A DNA stretch of 64,000 nucleotides, from NCBI RefSeq assembly GCF_024220175.1, contig NZ_CP098502.1:2356001-2420000 (forward strand), given 5' to 3'. The position numbers and the translations under genes were made by a program. Of the stretch, positions 1 to 7,574 are shown piece by piece. The DNA is from Paraconexibacter antarcticus. Lineage in GTDB: Bacteria > Actinomycetota > Thermoleophilia > Solirubrobacterales > Solirubrobacteraceae. The notes under the pieces are model-generated. The model worked only from the letters and a program-made list of their open reading frames with translations. It searched no databases and was not told the origin of the DNA. Position 1 is the stretch's first letter. Each line of letters opens with the position of its first letter.

Positions 1-1
1 C

Positions 2-997
2 GCCTGGCGCCGCGCAACCGCCGTCAACGCGCGCCGGAACTTCGTCGCGCCGGCGCTCGGGTCCGTCGCCGTCGTCGCGCTGCTCGCCGTCGTGACCGAC
101 GCGGCGTCCCGCCCGAAGGCGCTGGGGATGTTCTTCTGCGCCGCCTTCGTGTTCATCACCGTGGGCCAGGAGTTCGCCCGGGGCGTGCGCGCGCGCCGGG
201 CGATGGCGGGCGGCTCGATCCCCGGCGCGTTCGTGTCGATGATCGGCCGCAACCGCCGCCGCTACGGCGGCTACATCGCGCACGTCGGCTTCGCGACCGT
301 GCTCGTCGGCGTCGCCGCCTCGTCGGCCTTCCAGCACGCGAAGGACGTCCAGCTGCTCCCCGGCCAGACCGCGCGCAACGGGGGCTACTCCTTCCACTAC
401 GTGCGTGCGACGAGCCGCGTCGTGACGTCCGCCGGGCGCCTCGAGCGCATGGAGTTCGGCGCCGTCATCCGCGTCTCGAAGCAAGGCCGGTACGTCGCGA
501 CGCTGCGGCCGAACCGCGGCTACTACCCGGTCAACTCGTCGTTCGCGCCGATCTCCTCGGCCTTCGACGGGGAGGCGACGAGCGAGGTCGGCCTGAAGGC
601 GGGCCTCACGCGCGACCTCTGGATCGCCGTGCAGCCCGACCTCACGCCGCTGCGCACGTACATCGCCGGGCAGGAGCAGAAGATCGTCGGCGTCATGCAG
701 GGCGTCGTGCAGAAGTTCCCGAACGTCAACACCGCGGTCATGCAGACCGTCGTCGGCCGGTTCGTCGCCCAGCGCCGCGCAGCGGTCTTCGCGGAGGTCG
801 ACCGGCGCTACGTCGCGAACACGCCGGCGGCGAGCTTCCGCGTCATCGTCTCGCCGATGGTCATGTGGATCTGGATCGGCGCGATCATCACCTTCGGCGG
901 CGGCCTCATCGCGATGTGGCCGGCACCCGACGGCGTGCGTCGCCGCGCCCGCGGCCGGTACGCGGCCCGGGTCGCCAAGGAGCTCGGTCGGGCGTAG
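2..997 (+). CDS. ccmF: Cytochrome c heme lyase subunit CcmF, C-terminal part (cut by window edge)
   Basis: The reading frame is open from the first bases of the window, so only the C-terminal part of a larger membrane protein is seen. CcmF handles heme and ligates it to apocytochrome c at the outer face of the membrane. Visible here are a membrane segment (GMFFCAAFVFITVG), the NRRRYGGYIAHVGFATVLVG stretch typical of the CcmF C-terminal region, a long extracytoplasmic loop, and a last membrane helix (VMWIWIGAIITFGGGLIAMW) followed by a basic tail. A CcmI-like gene follows 62 bp downstream, which supports the assignment. The first Met codon at 92 is internal and not the real start. Confidence 0.85.
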   Translation, partial: AWRRATAVNARRNFVAPALGSVAVVALLAVVTDAASRPKALGMFFCAAFVFITVGQEFARGVRARRAMAGGSIPGAFVSMIGRNRRRYGGYIAHVGFATVLVGVAASSAFQHAKDVQLLPGQTARNGGYSFHYVRATSRVVTSAGRLERMEFGAVIRVSKQGRYVATLRPNRGYYPVNSSFAPISSAFDGEATSEVGLKAGLTRDLWIAVQPDLTPLRTYIAGQEQKIVGVMQGVVQKFPNVNTAVMQTVVGRFVAQRRAAVFAEVDRRYVANTPAASFRVIVSPMVMWIWIGAIITFGGGLIAMWPAPDGVRRRARGRYAARVAKELGRA

Positions 998-1059
998 CCG
1001 GTCGCCGGGTCGGTGCGGTCCTCCGCACCCCCGGCCCCGTCGCCCGGCCCTGAGGTCTC

Positions 1060-1377
1060 GTGGAACCCCTGCTCGTCATCGCGATCCTCGGCGTCGTCGT
1101 CTGGCTCGTCAGCGCGCCGATCCGCCACGCGCGCTCCGGCCGCGGGGAGGACCGCGTCGCGGTCGAGCGGGACGCGCTGCTCGCCGCGAAGGAGGCGAAG
1201 TACCGGGAGATCCGGGAGCTCGAGCTCGACCACCGCACGGGCAAGCTCTCCGACGAGGACTTCCGCATCCAGGACCGGGCACGCCGCGCGGAGGCGATCG
1301 AGATCCTCCACGCCCTGGACGCCCTCGGCGGGGACGACGACGAGGCCGCCGGGGACACGCCGCCCGCCGCGGACTGA
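1060..1377 (+). CDS. CcmI-like cytochrome c biogenesis protein, short form
   Basis: A 105-residue protein starting at GTG. It has one N-terminal membrane helix (residues about 3-18) followed by a charged helical region with KYREIRELELDHRTGKLSDEDF, which matches the N-terminal domain of CcmI (usual pattern LRELExDxxTGKLSxEDY). CcmI presents apocytochrome c to the CcmF/H ligase. The C-terminal TPR domain of proteobacterial CcmI is missing, as in many actinobacteria, and the tail is short and acidic. It lies directly behind ccmF and is probably cotranscribed. I am fairly sure of the family and less sure of the role of the short form. Confidence 0.65.
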   Translation: MEPLLVIAILGVVVWLVSAPIRHARSGRGEDRVAVERDALLAAKEAKYREIRELELDHRTGKLSDEDFRIQDRARRAEAIEILHALDALGGDDDEAAGDTPPAAD

Positions 1378-1382
1378 CCGGC

Positions 1383-1388
1383 TACCAT
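1383..1388 (+). promoter_or_regulatory. -10 box (TACCAT) of secG, leaderless spacing
   Basis: TACCAT ends 8 nt before the GTG start of secG. With transcription starting 6-8 nt after the -10 box, the message would begin at the start codon. The same geometry recurs in this window (see findings). Confidence 0.4.
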
Positions 1389-1396
1389 CCCCCTTC

Positions 1397-1630
1397 GTGG
1401 AAACGATCCTCTCCGTCATCCAGGTCGGCATCTCCGTGGCGCTGATCTTCCTGGTGCTCATGCACTCGGGCAAGGACGCCGGGCTCTCCGGGGCCTTCGG
1501 CGTCGGCACGGGGGCGGGGCCGCTCGGGGGCGGTTCGCTCGTCGAGCGCAACCTCAACCGCTGGACCGTCTTCTTCGCGGTGCTGTTCGTGATCAACACG
1601 ATCGTGCTGCTGAAGAAGCCCTGGGCCTGA
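1397..1630 (+). CDS. secG: Preprotein translocase subunit SecG
   Basis: A 77-residue protein, the normal SecG size, starting at GTG. Two membrane helices (residues about 4-22 and 53-71) flank a Gly-rich loop containing HSGKDAGLSGAFG and LVERNLNRWT, both hallmarks of SecG. SecG is the small accessory subunit of the SecYEG channel and aids SecA-driven export. There is no ribosome-binding site before the start, but a TACCAT -10 box 8 nt upstream fits a leaderless message. Confidence 0.9.
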   Translation: METILSVIQVGISVALIFLVLMHSGKDAGLSGAFGVGTGAGPLGGGSLVERNLNRWTVFFAVLFVINTIVLLKKPWA

Positions 1631-1656
1631 CCCGCGTCGGCGCCCCGAGCGCCCGG

Positions 1657-1662
1657 TAGGCT
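1657..1662 (+). promoter_or_regulatory. -10 box (TAGGCT) of the cupin gene, leaderless spacing
   Basis: TAGGCT is followed by exactly 7 nt and then the ATG of the cupin gene. No Shine-Dalgarno sequence is present in between. Confidence 0.4.
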
Positions 1663-1669
1663 CGCCGGC

Positions 1670-2044
1670 ATGAGCGGCTACACGAAGAAGAACCTCCGCG
1701 AGCTCGAGGACGACGCCGCGAAGAACGGCATGGGCGAGGGGTTCTCCGCCCGGTTCGCGGCGGGTGCCCTGGAGTGCGAGGCGACCGGGTTCGCGCTCCA
1801 GACGCTCGCCCCGGGCGTCTCGGTGCCGTTCGCGCACCGCCACGACGAGGCCGAGGAGGTCTACGTCGTCATCGCCGGCAGCGGCACGATGATCGTCGGC
1901 GACGAGTCGATCCCGGTCACCGCGCTCGACGCGGTGCGGGTGAGCCCGAAGCTCACGCGCACGTTCGACGCGGGCGACGAGGGCCTCGAGTACCTCGTCT
2001 TCGGCCCGCGCCACCAGGGCGACGGCGAAATCGTCCCGCGCTAG
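1670..2044 (+). CDS. Cupin-domain protein
   Basis: A 124-residue single-domain cupin. The metal-binding motif 1 (PFAHRHDEAEEVYVVIAGSG, with two His and a Glu, residues about 52-71) and a weaker motif 2 (ALDAVRVSPKLTRTF) are visible. Cupins of this size are small beta-barrels that bind a metal or small ligand. Some are isomerases or dioxygenases and others sensors, and nothing in the neighbourhood fixes a substrate. It ends 31 bp before a long palindrome that separates it from the convergent dehydrogenase gene. Confidence 0.75.
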   Translation: MSGYTKKNLRELEDDAAKNGMGEGFSARFAAGALECEATGFALQTLAPGVSVPFAHRHDEAEEVYVVIAGSGTMIVGDESIPVTALDAVRVSPKLTRTFDAGDEGLEYLVFGPRHQGDGEIVPR

Positions 2045-2075
2045 GCGCGCCGGGCCGGCGGGCCGCTCGGCCCGA

Positions 2076-2120
2076 TGAATGAAGGTTCACGGTGCCCAGG
2101 GCACCCTGAACCTTCATTCA
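2076..2120. terminator. Near-perfect 22-bp palindrome between convergent genes
   Basis: Left arm 2076-2097 and right arm 2099-2120 are reverse complements over 22 bp with one mismatch (TGAATGAAGGTTCA is the outer part) and a 1-nt centre. It sits between the cupin gene (+) and the dehydrogenase gene (-) and could fold as a bidirectional terminator. There is no clear T-run, and its length is unusual for a plain terminator, so a repeated palindromic element is an alternative. Confidence 0.55.
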
Positions 2121-2135
2121 CCTTCGCCGGGCGAC

Positions 2136-3137
2136 TCACCAGGCCGCCCGGAAGATCCCCAGCAGCTCCTCGCGGTCGGCGGGCGGCGGGGTGTTGTGCA
2201 GCTCGCCGCGGCCGGCGGCCGCGTCCGCGCACGCCTCCAGGGCGGCCTCGTCGACGCCGAGGTCGCGGATGCGCGAGGCGCCCGCGCGGGCGGCCAGACG
2301 CGCGGCGAGCACCTCGACCGGCTCGCCGCAGGCGTCGTCGAGCGCGGCGAGGCCATCGGGGAAGCGGCGGCGGAGCGCCGCGGTCGTGTGGGGGAGGACG
2401 ACGGCGTTGGACGGCCCGTGGCCCGCCCCGCCGACGCGCACGAGCGTCTGCGAGCAGACGTGGGAGAGGCCGTACCAGTTGCCGTCGATCCCGTAGCCGG
2501 ACAGCAGGGCGGCGAGCGCGAGGGCGTCGCGGTCGGGCTCGTCGGGAGCATCGCGGTAGGCGGCGGCGGTGAGGCGCGCGGCCTCGAGCGCCGCGAGCGA
2601 CGGCACGGGCGAGCCCAGCGTCGTCAGCGGTGCCTCGACGGCGTGGGCGAGGGAGTTCGCGGCCGACGCGGCGAGCTCGGCGTCGGGCTGGGACGCGCAC
2701 AGGCCGGGATCGTTGACGACGACGCGCGGGCGCACGCCCTTCACGCCGCTCACGCCGGCCGGCAGGCGGTGGACCTTCGTCATCTCCGCGGCGCTCAGCG
2801 TCGTGGGGATGGCTCCGGCGGCGCGGCCGGTCGCCGCGGCGAGCGCCTTCGCCGTGTCGATGACGCGGCCGCCGCCGAGGGCGACGAGCAGCGCGTCGCC
2901 GCCCGGCAGCCCGGCGGCGAGCAGCTCGGCGGCAATCTCGTCGACGAACCCGGGCCGGACGTCGAGGACGTGGGCGGCGGCGTCGGCCACGGCGGGCGCG
3001 GCGGCCCGTCCGCGCGCGGTCGTGAGCAGGACGAAGCCGTCCCCGAGCAGGCCCGGCGTGTCCGCGATCGCGCCGCGCCCGAAGCGGATCGTCCGCTCGC
3101 CGTCCTGCCAGGTGAAGTGCTTCGCCGGGTCGATCAT
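2136..3137 (-). CDS. Iron-containing alcohol dehydrogenase, maleylacetate-reductase-like
   Basis: A 333-residue member of the Fe-ADH superfamily. An N-terminal Rossmann half holds GGGRVIDTAKA (usual GGGSxxDxAK) and PTTLSAAEM. The C-terminal metal-binding half has NSLAHAVEA and GLSHVCSQTLVRVGGAGHG, with the His residues that normally hold the metal. The middle part (VVVNDPGLCASQPDAELAAS) resembles maleylacetate reductases, which reduce maleylacetate to 3-oxoadipate in aromatic degradation, but no other aromatic-pathway gene is adjacent, so the substrate is open. An in-frame GTG lies 18 nt upstream (3155). I prefer ATG 3137 because TAGGCT lies exactly 7 nt before it. Confidence 0.75.
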   Translation of the reverse strand: MIDPAKHFTWQDGERTIRFGRGAIADTPGLLGDGFVLLTTARGRAAAPAVADAAAHVLDVRPGFVDEIAAELLAAGLPGGDALLVALGGGRVIDTAKALAAATGRAAGAIPTTLSAAEMTKVHRLPAGVSGVKGVRPRVVVNDPGLCASQPDAELAASAANSLAHAVEAPLTTLGSPVPSLAALEAARLTAAAYRDAPDEPDRDALALAALLSGYGIDGNWYGLSHVCSQTLVRVGGAGHGPSNAVVLPHTTAALRRRFPDGLAALDDACGEPVEVLAARLAARAGASRIRDLGVDEAALEACADAAAGRGELHNTPPPADREELLGIFRAAW

Positions 3138-3144
3138 GGGCTCG

Positions 3145-3150
3145 AGCCTA
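3145..3150 (-). promoter_or_regulatory. -10 box (TAGGCT) of the Fe-ADH gene
   Basis: On the minus strand TAGGCT is followed by 7 nt and then ATG at 3137. It is the same box and spacing as for the cupin gene on the plus strand, and it supports the shorter start. Confidence 0.4.
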
Positions 3151-3201
3151 TCCACCGCGTGAGCGCCGGTCCCGCGGGCTGAGAGGGTGGGGGCCCGCCC
3201 G

Positions 3202-3717
3202 TCAGCGTGGCCGCATGATGAGGCACGTCGTCGTCGCGTGGGCGAGGAGGCGCCCGTCGGAGGCGGCGACGAGGCGGCCCTCGGCGGTGGCGACGGTCCC
3301 CCCGGCGTGGATGACCGTCCCCTCGGCGCGCAGCTGACCCGCGTCCGCCGCCACCGCGCGGACGTAGCTCAGCTTCAGCTCGAGCGTCGTGTAGCCGACG
3401 CCGGCGGGCAGCGTCGTGTGGACGGCGCAGCCGACGCACGAGTCCAAGAGCGTGGCGATCGCCCCGCCGTGGACGGACCCGAGCGGGTTGAGCATCCACG
3501 GCGCCGCGTCGGCCGCGAAGACGACGTGGCCGTGCTCGACGACGGGGATCGTGAGGCCCATCGCCTCGCCGATGGGCGGCGGGGGCAGCTCGCCGGCGGC
3601 GACCGCGCGCCAGATCTCCAGGCCGCTCATCGTCGCGCCCGCCTGCCAGGTCGGCGTCGGGTCCTGCCAGCTGAACGTGTGGGTGCCGGCGCGCACGCCG
3701 CTGTCGGTCGCGCTCAC
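3202..3717 (-). CDS. PaaI-family hotdog thioesterase
   Basis: A 171-residue protein from a GTG start. The hotdog signature WMLNPLGSVHGGAIATLLDSC (residues about 74-94) includes the HGG(A)xxxxxD motif of PaaI/YbgC-like acyl-CoA thioesterases. TTLELKLSYVRAV and the closing beta strands follow. Such enzymes hydrolyse acyl-CoA or aryl-CoA thioesters in the cytoplasm. About 50 residues precede the domain, longer than in minimal members. It lies downstream of the MFS exporter on the same strand with a 67-bp gap, so joint transcription is possible but unproven. Confidence 0.8.
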   Translation of the reverse strand: MSATDSGVRAGTHTFSWQDPTPTWQAGATMSGLEIWRAVAAGELPPPPIGEAMGLTIPVVEHGHVVFAADAAPWMLNPLGSVHGGAIATLLDSCVGCAVHTTLPAGVGYTTLELKLSYVRAVAADAGQLRAEGTVIHAGGTVATAEGRLVAASDGRLLAHATTTCLIMRPR

Positions 3718-3784
3718 GACGTCACCCCGCGACTCGCCGGGGGCGCGGGCGAGACGCGCGTCCCGTGGGCGCAGTCTCTCGCGC

Positions 3785-5185
3785 TCATGTCGCCACCTCG
3801 TAGGCGACGGCGGCGTCGGGGACGACCTCGGTCACCGGCGGCGCGCCGGCGAGGCTGCCCATCGACCACAGGGCGACGGCGGACGCGGTGGCGAAGCCGA
3901 TCATCATGACCCAGGCGCCGTCGTAGGCGCTCGCGTCCAGGCCGGTGCCGAGGACGGGCACGAGCAGGGCCACGCCGACGGCCGAGCCGATCTGCCGGCC
4001 CATCGTGAGGAGCGCGGCGCCGGTGGCGAAGCGGGCCGGCGGGAGGGACGCCGCCGCCGCGGCGGTGAGCGACGGGTTCACGAGGCCGACGCCGGCGCCG
4101 CCGATCATGAAGCCGGGGAGGAAGTCGGCGGCGTAGTCCTGCGTCGTGCCGAGGCGCAGCGACCAGTAGGCGCCGCCGGCCGCCATCAGCAGCGCGCCGG
4201 CGGTGCCGACGAGCCGGTTGCCGTAGCGCGCGCCGAGCCGGGCGCCGGGGACGGAGAACGCGGCCGCCGTCATCGGGCCGGGCGCGACCATGAGGCCGGC
4301 CTCGAGCGTGTCGCGGCCCCAGACGTGGGTGAGGAAGAGGACGGTGCCGAGGAGCATCGCCGAGAACGCCATGAAGAACAGCGTCGCCCCGGCGACGGCG
4401 AGCGAGAACGTCCGCACCTTCACGATCGCCGGGTCGACGACGGGCGTCGGGTGGGTGCGCGAGCGGGCGGCGACGACGCCGATGAGCGCGACGCTCGCGG
4501 CGAACGCGCCGAGGACGCGGCCGCTCGCCCAGCCCCACTCCTCGCCCTTGACGATGCCGCCGACGAGCGTGCCGACGCCGAGGATGAGGGCGAGCGCGGC
4601 GATGAGGTCCGGCCGGGTCGCCGCGGGGTCGCGGCTCTCGTGCAGGATGCGGCTGCCCGCGACGAGCGCGGCGAGGCCGACGGGGATGTTCACGAGGAAG
4701 ACCCAGTGCCAGCTCAGCTGGACGAGCAGGCCGCCGATCGGCGGGCCGGCCGCGGCGGCGACGCCGCCGGCCGCCGCCCAGATGCCGATGGCGACGGGGC
4801 GCTGCTCGGCGGGGAACTCGGGAAGGAGCAGGGCGAGGGAGGTCGGCAGGAGCATCGCGCCGCCCGCCGCCTGCAGGATGCGGGCCGCGACGAGCAGCTC
4901 GACGTCCGGCGCGGCGGCGCAGAGGCCGCTCGCCGCGACGAACAGCGCGAGGCCGGTGAGGAAGGTGCGCTTGCGGCCCAGCGCGTCCGCCCAGCGGCCC
5001 GCCGGGACGAGCAGCGCCGCGAAGACGATCGCGTACGCGTTGAGGATCCACGACACGGCGCCGAGGCTCGACCCCGTGAAGTCCGCCTGGATGTCGGGGA
5101 AGGCGATGTTGACGATGAAGAGGTCGAGGCTCGAGATGAACACCCCGACGCACACGACGGTGAGGACCTGCCAGCGACGTTCCAT
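3785..5185 (-). CDS. MFS drug exporter, DHA2 (EmrB/QacA) type
   Basis: A 466-residue protein with about 14 membrane helices, the DHA2 layout. Motif A is GRWADALGRKRTFLTG (residues about 62-77). The start MERRWQVLTVVCVGVFISSLD with the D1-type motif LDLFIVNIAFP is characteristic of proton-driven multidrug exporters. The ORF can be extended upstream to 5248, but that would read through two operators, and ATG 5185 begins the conserved N-terminus. The gene is divergent from an HxlR regulator, and the shared 100-bp region holds two identical 15-bp palindromes, so the exporter is very probably controlled by that regulator. Confidence 0.85.
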   Translation of the reverse strand: MERRWQVLTVVCVGVFISSLDLFIVNIAFPDIQADFTGSSLGAVSWILNAYAIVFAALLVPAGRWADALGRKRTFLTGLALFVAASGLCAAAPDVELLVAARILQAAGGAMLLPTSLALLLPEFPAEQRPVAIGIWAAAGGVAAAAGPPIGGLLVQLSWHWVFLVNIPVGLAALVAGSRILHESRDPAATRPDLIAALALILGVGTLVGGIVKGEEWGWASGRVLGAFAASVALIGVVAARSRTHPTPVVDPAIVKVRTFSLAVAGATLFFMAFSAMLLGTVLFLTHVWGRDTLEAGLMVAPGPMTAAAFSVPGARLGARYGNRLVGTAGALLMAAGGAYWSLRLGTTQDYAADFLPGFMIGGAGVGLVNPSLTAAAAASLPPARFATGAALLTMGRQIGSAVGVALLVPVLGTGLDASAYDGAWVMMIGFATASAVALWSMGSLAGAPPVTEVVPDAAVAYEVAT

Positions 5186-5208
5186 TGCGGTCCGGCTCCC
5201 AAGGCGTA

Positions 5209-5223
5209 GTTGCATGATGCAAC
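5209..5223. promoter_or_regulatory. Operator 1, perfect palindrome
   Basis: GTTGCATGATGCAAC is a perfect 7+1+7 palindrome. It lies 24 bp upstream of the exporter start and recurs as an identical copy 33 bp away. It is the likely site of the adjacent HxlR dimer. Confidence 0.7.
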
Positions 5224-5241
5224 GGACCGTAGCAAGGCCAA

Positions 5242-5256
5242 GTTGCATGATGCAAC
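5242..5256. promoter_or_regulatory. Operator 2, identical copy of operator 1
   Basis: This is an exact second copy of GTTGCATGATGCAAC, centred 33 bp from the first (about three helical turns, so both face the same side). It lies about 28 bp upstream of the HxlR start and is positioned to control both divergent genes. Confidence 0.7.
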
Positions 5257-5284
5257 CCAGGGGCGCTACAGTCGGTCCTCAGCG

Positions 5285-5761
5285 ATGCTCGGCAGCACCT
5301 ACGACACCCAGACCTGCTCGGTCGCCCGCGCCCTCGAGATCGTCGGCGAGCGCTGGACGCTGCTCATCCTGCGTGACGTCTTCCTCGGGATCCGGCGCTT
5401 CGAGGACATCCGGCGCGACCTCGGCGTCGCGCGCAACGTCCTCACCGGCCGGCTGCAGGCGCTCGTCGACCACGGGGTGCTCGAGCGCCACCCCTACCAG
5501 GAGCGCCCGGTCCGCCACGAGTACCGGCTCACCGAGAGGGGCCTCGGGCTGTGGCCGGTCATCACCGCGCTGATGGCGTGGGGCGACGAGTACGCCCCGG
5601 CGCCCGGCGGGCCGCCGACGGTCATCGTGCACCGGGGGTGCGGCGGGCGCCTCGTCGACCGCCGCTGCGAGACGTGCGGCACCGTCGTCGCCGATCCGCG
5701 TGAGGCGCGGGCCGTCGCCGGCCCGGGCGCCGCGCCGGATCATCCGCTGCTGGCGCGCTGA
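5285..5761 (+). CDS. HxlR-family transcriptional regulator with C-terminal Cys motif
   Basis: A 158-residue protein. The start at 5285 (MLGSTYDTQTCSVARALEIVGERWTLL) matches the canonical HxlR N-terminus with a conserved Cys before the winged helix. The winged helix runs through GIRRFEDIRRDLGVARNVLTGRL and HEYRLTERG (residues about 20-100). The tail contains a CGG-x6-CETCG pattern that could bind zinc. HxlR proteins are dimeric DNA-binding regulators, some sensing aldehydes, quinones or redox state. The gene is divergent from the MFS exporter, and two perfect operators lie between them, so it likely represses the exporter and itself. Confidence 0.85.
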   Translation: MLGSTYDTQTCSVARALEIVGERWTLLILRDVFLGIRRFEDIRRDLGVARNVLTGRLQALVDHGVLERHPYQERPVRHEYRLTERGLGLWPVITALMAWGDEYAPAPGGPPTVIVHRGCGGRLVDRRCETCGTVVADPREARAVAGPGAAPDHPLLAR

Positions 5762-5839
5762 TCAGGCCCGCGCCGCGCGGCGCGGCGCTTGGGCCGCGCT
5801 TCGCGGCCCGCGAGCCGCGGCCCGACCGGCGTGCCGTCC

Positions 5840-6175
5840 TCAGGCTGCGAGGCTCGTGCGGGTGCGCAGTGCCCGCGCGAGGCGCCTCACGCCGCCGGGC
5901 GACCGGGCGGGGCCGCACAGGTGCTCGGCGCGCAGCCGGAGCAGGTCGACGAGAGCAGCGGTCGGGCGGAACGGGTCCGCGACGACGTCACCGCTCGTGA
6001 TGCCGATCGCCGCCGCCGGGACGCCGTCGAGCGTGCCGATGAGCAGGGGGCCCGCCGGGACGGTCGCGCTGTCGAGGGTCGCCAGGCGCTCGACGGTCGC
6101 GTCGTCGGCCGGGGTCGCGAGGCGCATCGCGACGGTCGGAGTGGAGGAGGTCGCTGTCGGGGTCATGACGGTCAT
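5840..6175 (-). CDS. Small GNAT-like protein of unknown function
   Basis: A 111-residue protein. The N-terminal part (AMRLATPADDATVERLATLDSA) looks like the first strand and helix of a GNAT acetyltransferase, and LLIGTLDGVPAAAIGITSGDVVADPF like its beta2-beta4 section. The acetyl-CoA-binding second half is missing. Such short half-GNAT proteins are common in actinobacteria and no activity is known to me. GGGAGGA lies about 5 nt before ATG 6175, supporting this start. It is divergent from the LysR gene. Confidence 0.55.
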   Translation of the reverse strand: MTVMTPTATSSTPTVAMRLATPADDATVERLATLDSATVPAGPLLIGTLDGVPAAAIGITSGDVVADPFRPTAALVDLLRLRAEHLCGPARSPGGVRRLARALRTRTSLAA

Positions 6176-6223
6176 GTTCCTCCCGGCTTTGCATCAGTAC
6201 AAATGACATTGAGCCGGGGTTGG

Positions 6224-6231
6224 TATAAGAT
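6224..6231 (+). promoter_or_regulatory. -10 box (TATAAGAT) of the LysR gene
   Basis: TATAAG ends 8 nt before ATG 6238, again implying a very short or absent leader. I see no good -35 box at 16-18 bp, as expected if the gene is weakly or self-regulated. Confidence 0.35.
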
Positions 6232-6237
6232 TCGCTC

Positions 6238-7194
6238 ATGCTCGATGTCCGGCGGATGCGTGTCCTGAGAGAAGTCGCCCAGCGAGGCTCCTTCTCCGCC
6301 GCCGCCGAGGCGCTGGCCTACACCCAGTCAGCCGTCTCCCAGCAGATCGCCGCCCTCGAGCGCGAGGCAGGCGTGAAGCTCGTCGAGCGCTCGGCACGCG
6401 GCGTCTACCTCACCGAGGCCGGGGCGATCCTCGTCGGCCACGCCGACGCGATCCTCGCGCGGCTGGCCGACGCCGAGGCCGAGCTCGAGGCGCTCGCCGG
6501 CCTGCGTGGTGGCCGCCTGCGCCTCGCCGCCTTCCCGTCCGCGGGCGCGTCGGTCATGCCGCGCGCGATCGCCGTCTTCCGCGAGCGGCACCCCGCGGTC
6601 GACCTGTCGCTCCAGCCCGCCGAGCCCGAGGACGGCGTCGCGCTGCTGCGCGCCGGGGAGGTCGACCTCGCGCTGACGATCGCCAGCACCTTCGACGAGA
6701 GCAGCTGCATGTACGGCCCGGGGATCGAGGAGCAGCACCTGCTCGACGACCCGATGTACGTCATCCTGCCCGAGACCCACGCGCTCGCCCACCGGCGCTC
6801 GCTCCGGCTCGCCGACCTCGCGGAGGAGCAGTGGATGCTCGGCTCGACGGGGACGTGCCCCGACGCGACGATCTTCCTGCGCTCCTGCCAGGCCGCGGGC
6901 TTCGAGCCGCGCATCGCCTTCGCCTCGAACGACTACCCGTCGATTCAGGGCTTCGTCGCCGCCGGCATGGGGCTCGCGTTCGTCCCCGACCTCGCGCTCA
7001 TCAACCTCCGCGACGACGTCGTCGTCCGCTCGCTCGGCGCCCGGCCGCCCGTGCGCCGCATCATGGCCGCGACGCTCAAGGGCTCGTACTGCTCGCCGGC
7101 GCGCGAGGCGATGCTCGAGGTCCTCGCCGAGGTCCTCGCCGAGGTCGCCGCCGAGTTCGGCGCCGCCCGGCGCGAGCTGTCGCTCGCCTCGTAG
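6238..7194 (+). CDS. LysR-family transcriptional regulator
   Basis: A 318-residue protein of typical LTTR size. The N-terminal winged helix-turn-helix is clear (MLDVRRMRVLREVAQRGSFS and AYTQSAVSQQIAALEREAG, residues 1-60), followed by a linker helix and a periplasmic-binding-protein-like effector domain to the end. It is divergent from a half-GNAT gene with a 62-bp spacer. LTTRs usually regulate the divergent gene and themselves, but I cannot infer the effector. A nested hairpin follows the stop codon. Confidence 0.85.
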   Translation: MLDVRRMRVLREVAQRGSFSAAAEALAYTQSAVSQQIAALEREAGVKLVERSARGVYLTEAGAILVGHADAILARLADAEAELEALAGLRGGRLRLAAFPSAGASVMPRAIAVFRERHPAVDLSLQPAEPEDGVALLRAGEVDLALTIASTFDESSCMYGPGIEEQHLLDDPMYVILPETHALAHRRSLRLADLAEEQWMLGSTGTCPDATIFLRSCQAAGFEPRIAFASNDYPSIQGFVAAGMGLAFVPDLALINLRDDVVVRSLGARPPVRRIMAATLKGSYCSPAREAMLEVLAEVLAEVAAEFGAARRELSLAS

Positions 7195-7246
7195 GGCAGG
7201 CCTTAAACAAGATGAGCGGACGACTGGTGTCCGCTCAGAGCCTGCC
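7195..7246 (+). terminator. Nested hairpin after the LysR gene
   Basis: The outer arms GGCAGGC (7195-7201) and GCCTGCC (7240-7246) enclose inner arms TGAGCGGAC (7213-7221) and GTCCGCTCA (7229-7237). The structure starts right after the stop codon. No T-run follows, so it is terminator-like rather than a classic intrinsic terminator. Confidence 0.5.
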
Positions 7247-7406
7247 GATCACACCCACCCAATTGAAACGAGTCCCAGGACCTAATTGATGTGGCGTGCC
7301 TGGGGAATAGACACTCCCGCCACGGCAAGCCGCGACGAGTTGGGGTGCGTCGGCCTCCCACTGTAGCGACCGCCCGGCCGGGCCGCCAGGTCCGCCGGGG
7401 CGGGCA

Positions 7407-7449
7407 GCGTGCGGTCTCGTGGGGGAATAACCCCTACGAGACCGCACGC
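7407..7449. other. 14-bp perfect inverted repeat in the alkB upstream region
   Basis: Arms 7407-7420 and 7436-7449 are perfect reverse complements (GCGTGCGGTCTCGT). The 16-nt loop can add four more G:C pairs. It lies about 50 bp upstream of the putative alkB promoter in a 380-bp gene-free gap. It may be a terminator insulating alkB, an mRNA structure or a regulator site. I see no coding potential in the rest of the gap. Confidence 0.5.
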
Positions 7450-7485
7450 CGCCCGGGGGCGGGGTGGGGCCGGAGCGCTGACACC

Positions 7486-7525
7486 TTGTCGGGACGCTTT
7501 ACACGCGATACGCTTGCTGTAAAGC
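7486..7525 (+). promoter_or_regulatory. Putative alkB promoter with overlapping inverted-repeat operator
   Basis: TTGTCG (7486-7491), 17 bp, then TACGCT (7509-7514) forms a plausible vegetative promoter. An 8-bp inverted repeat GCTTTACA (7496-7503) / TGTAAAGC (7518-7525) with a 14-bp spacer straddles the -10 region. This is the expected place and size for a TetR-type repressor site, and a TetR gene is the third gene of the operon. The assignment of operator to regulator is inference. Confidence 0.5.
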
Positions 7526-7574
7526 AGGCGGGCGGAAGGGCCTGCTGGTGTCAATCGAGACTGGAGGCGGATCG

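Noticed and set aside
5210..5284. Upstream extension of the HxlR protein from 5210
   Set aside because: It would translate through both operators, and the conserved family N-terminus begins at 5285.
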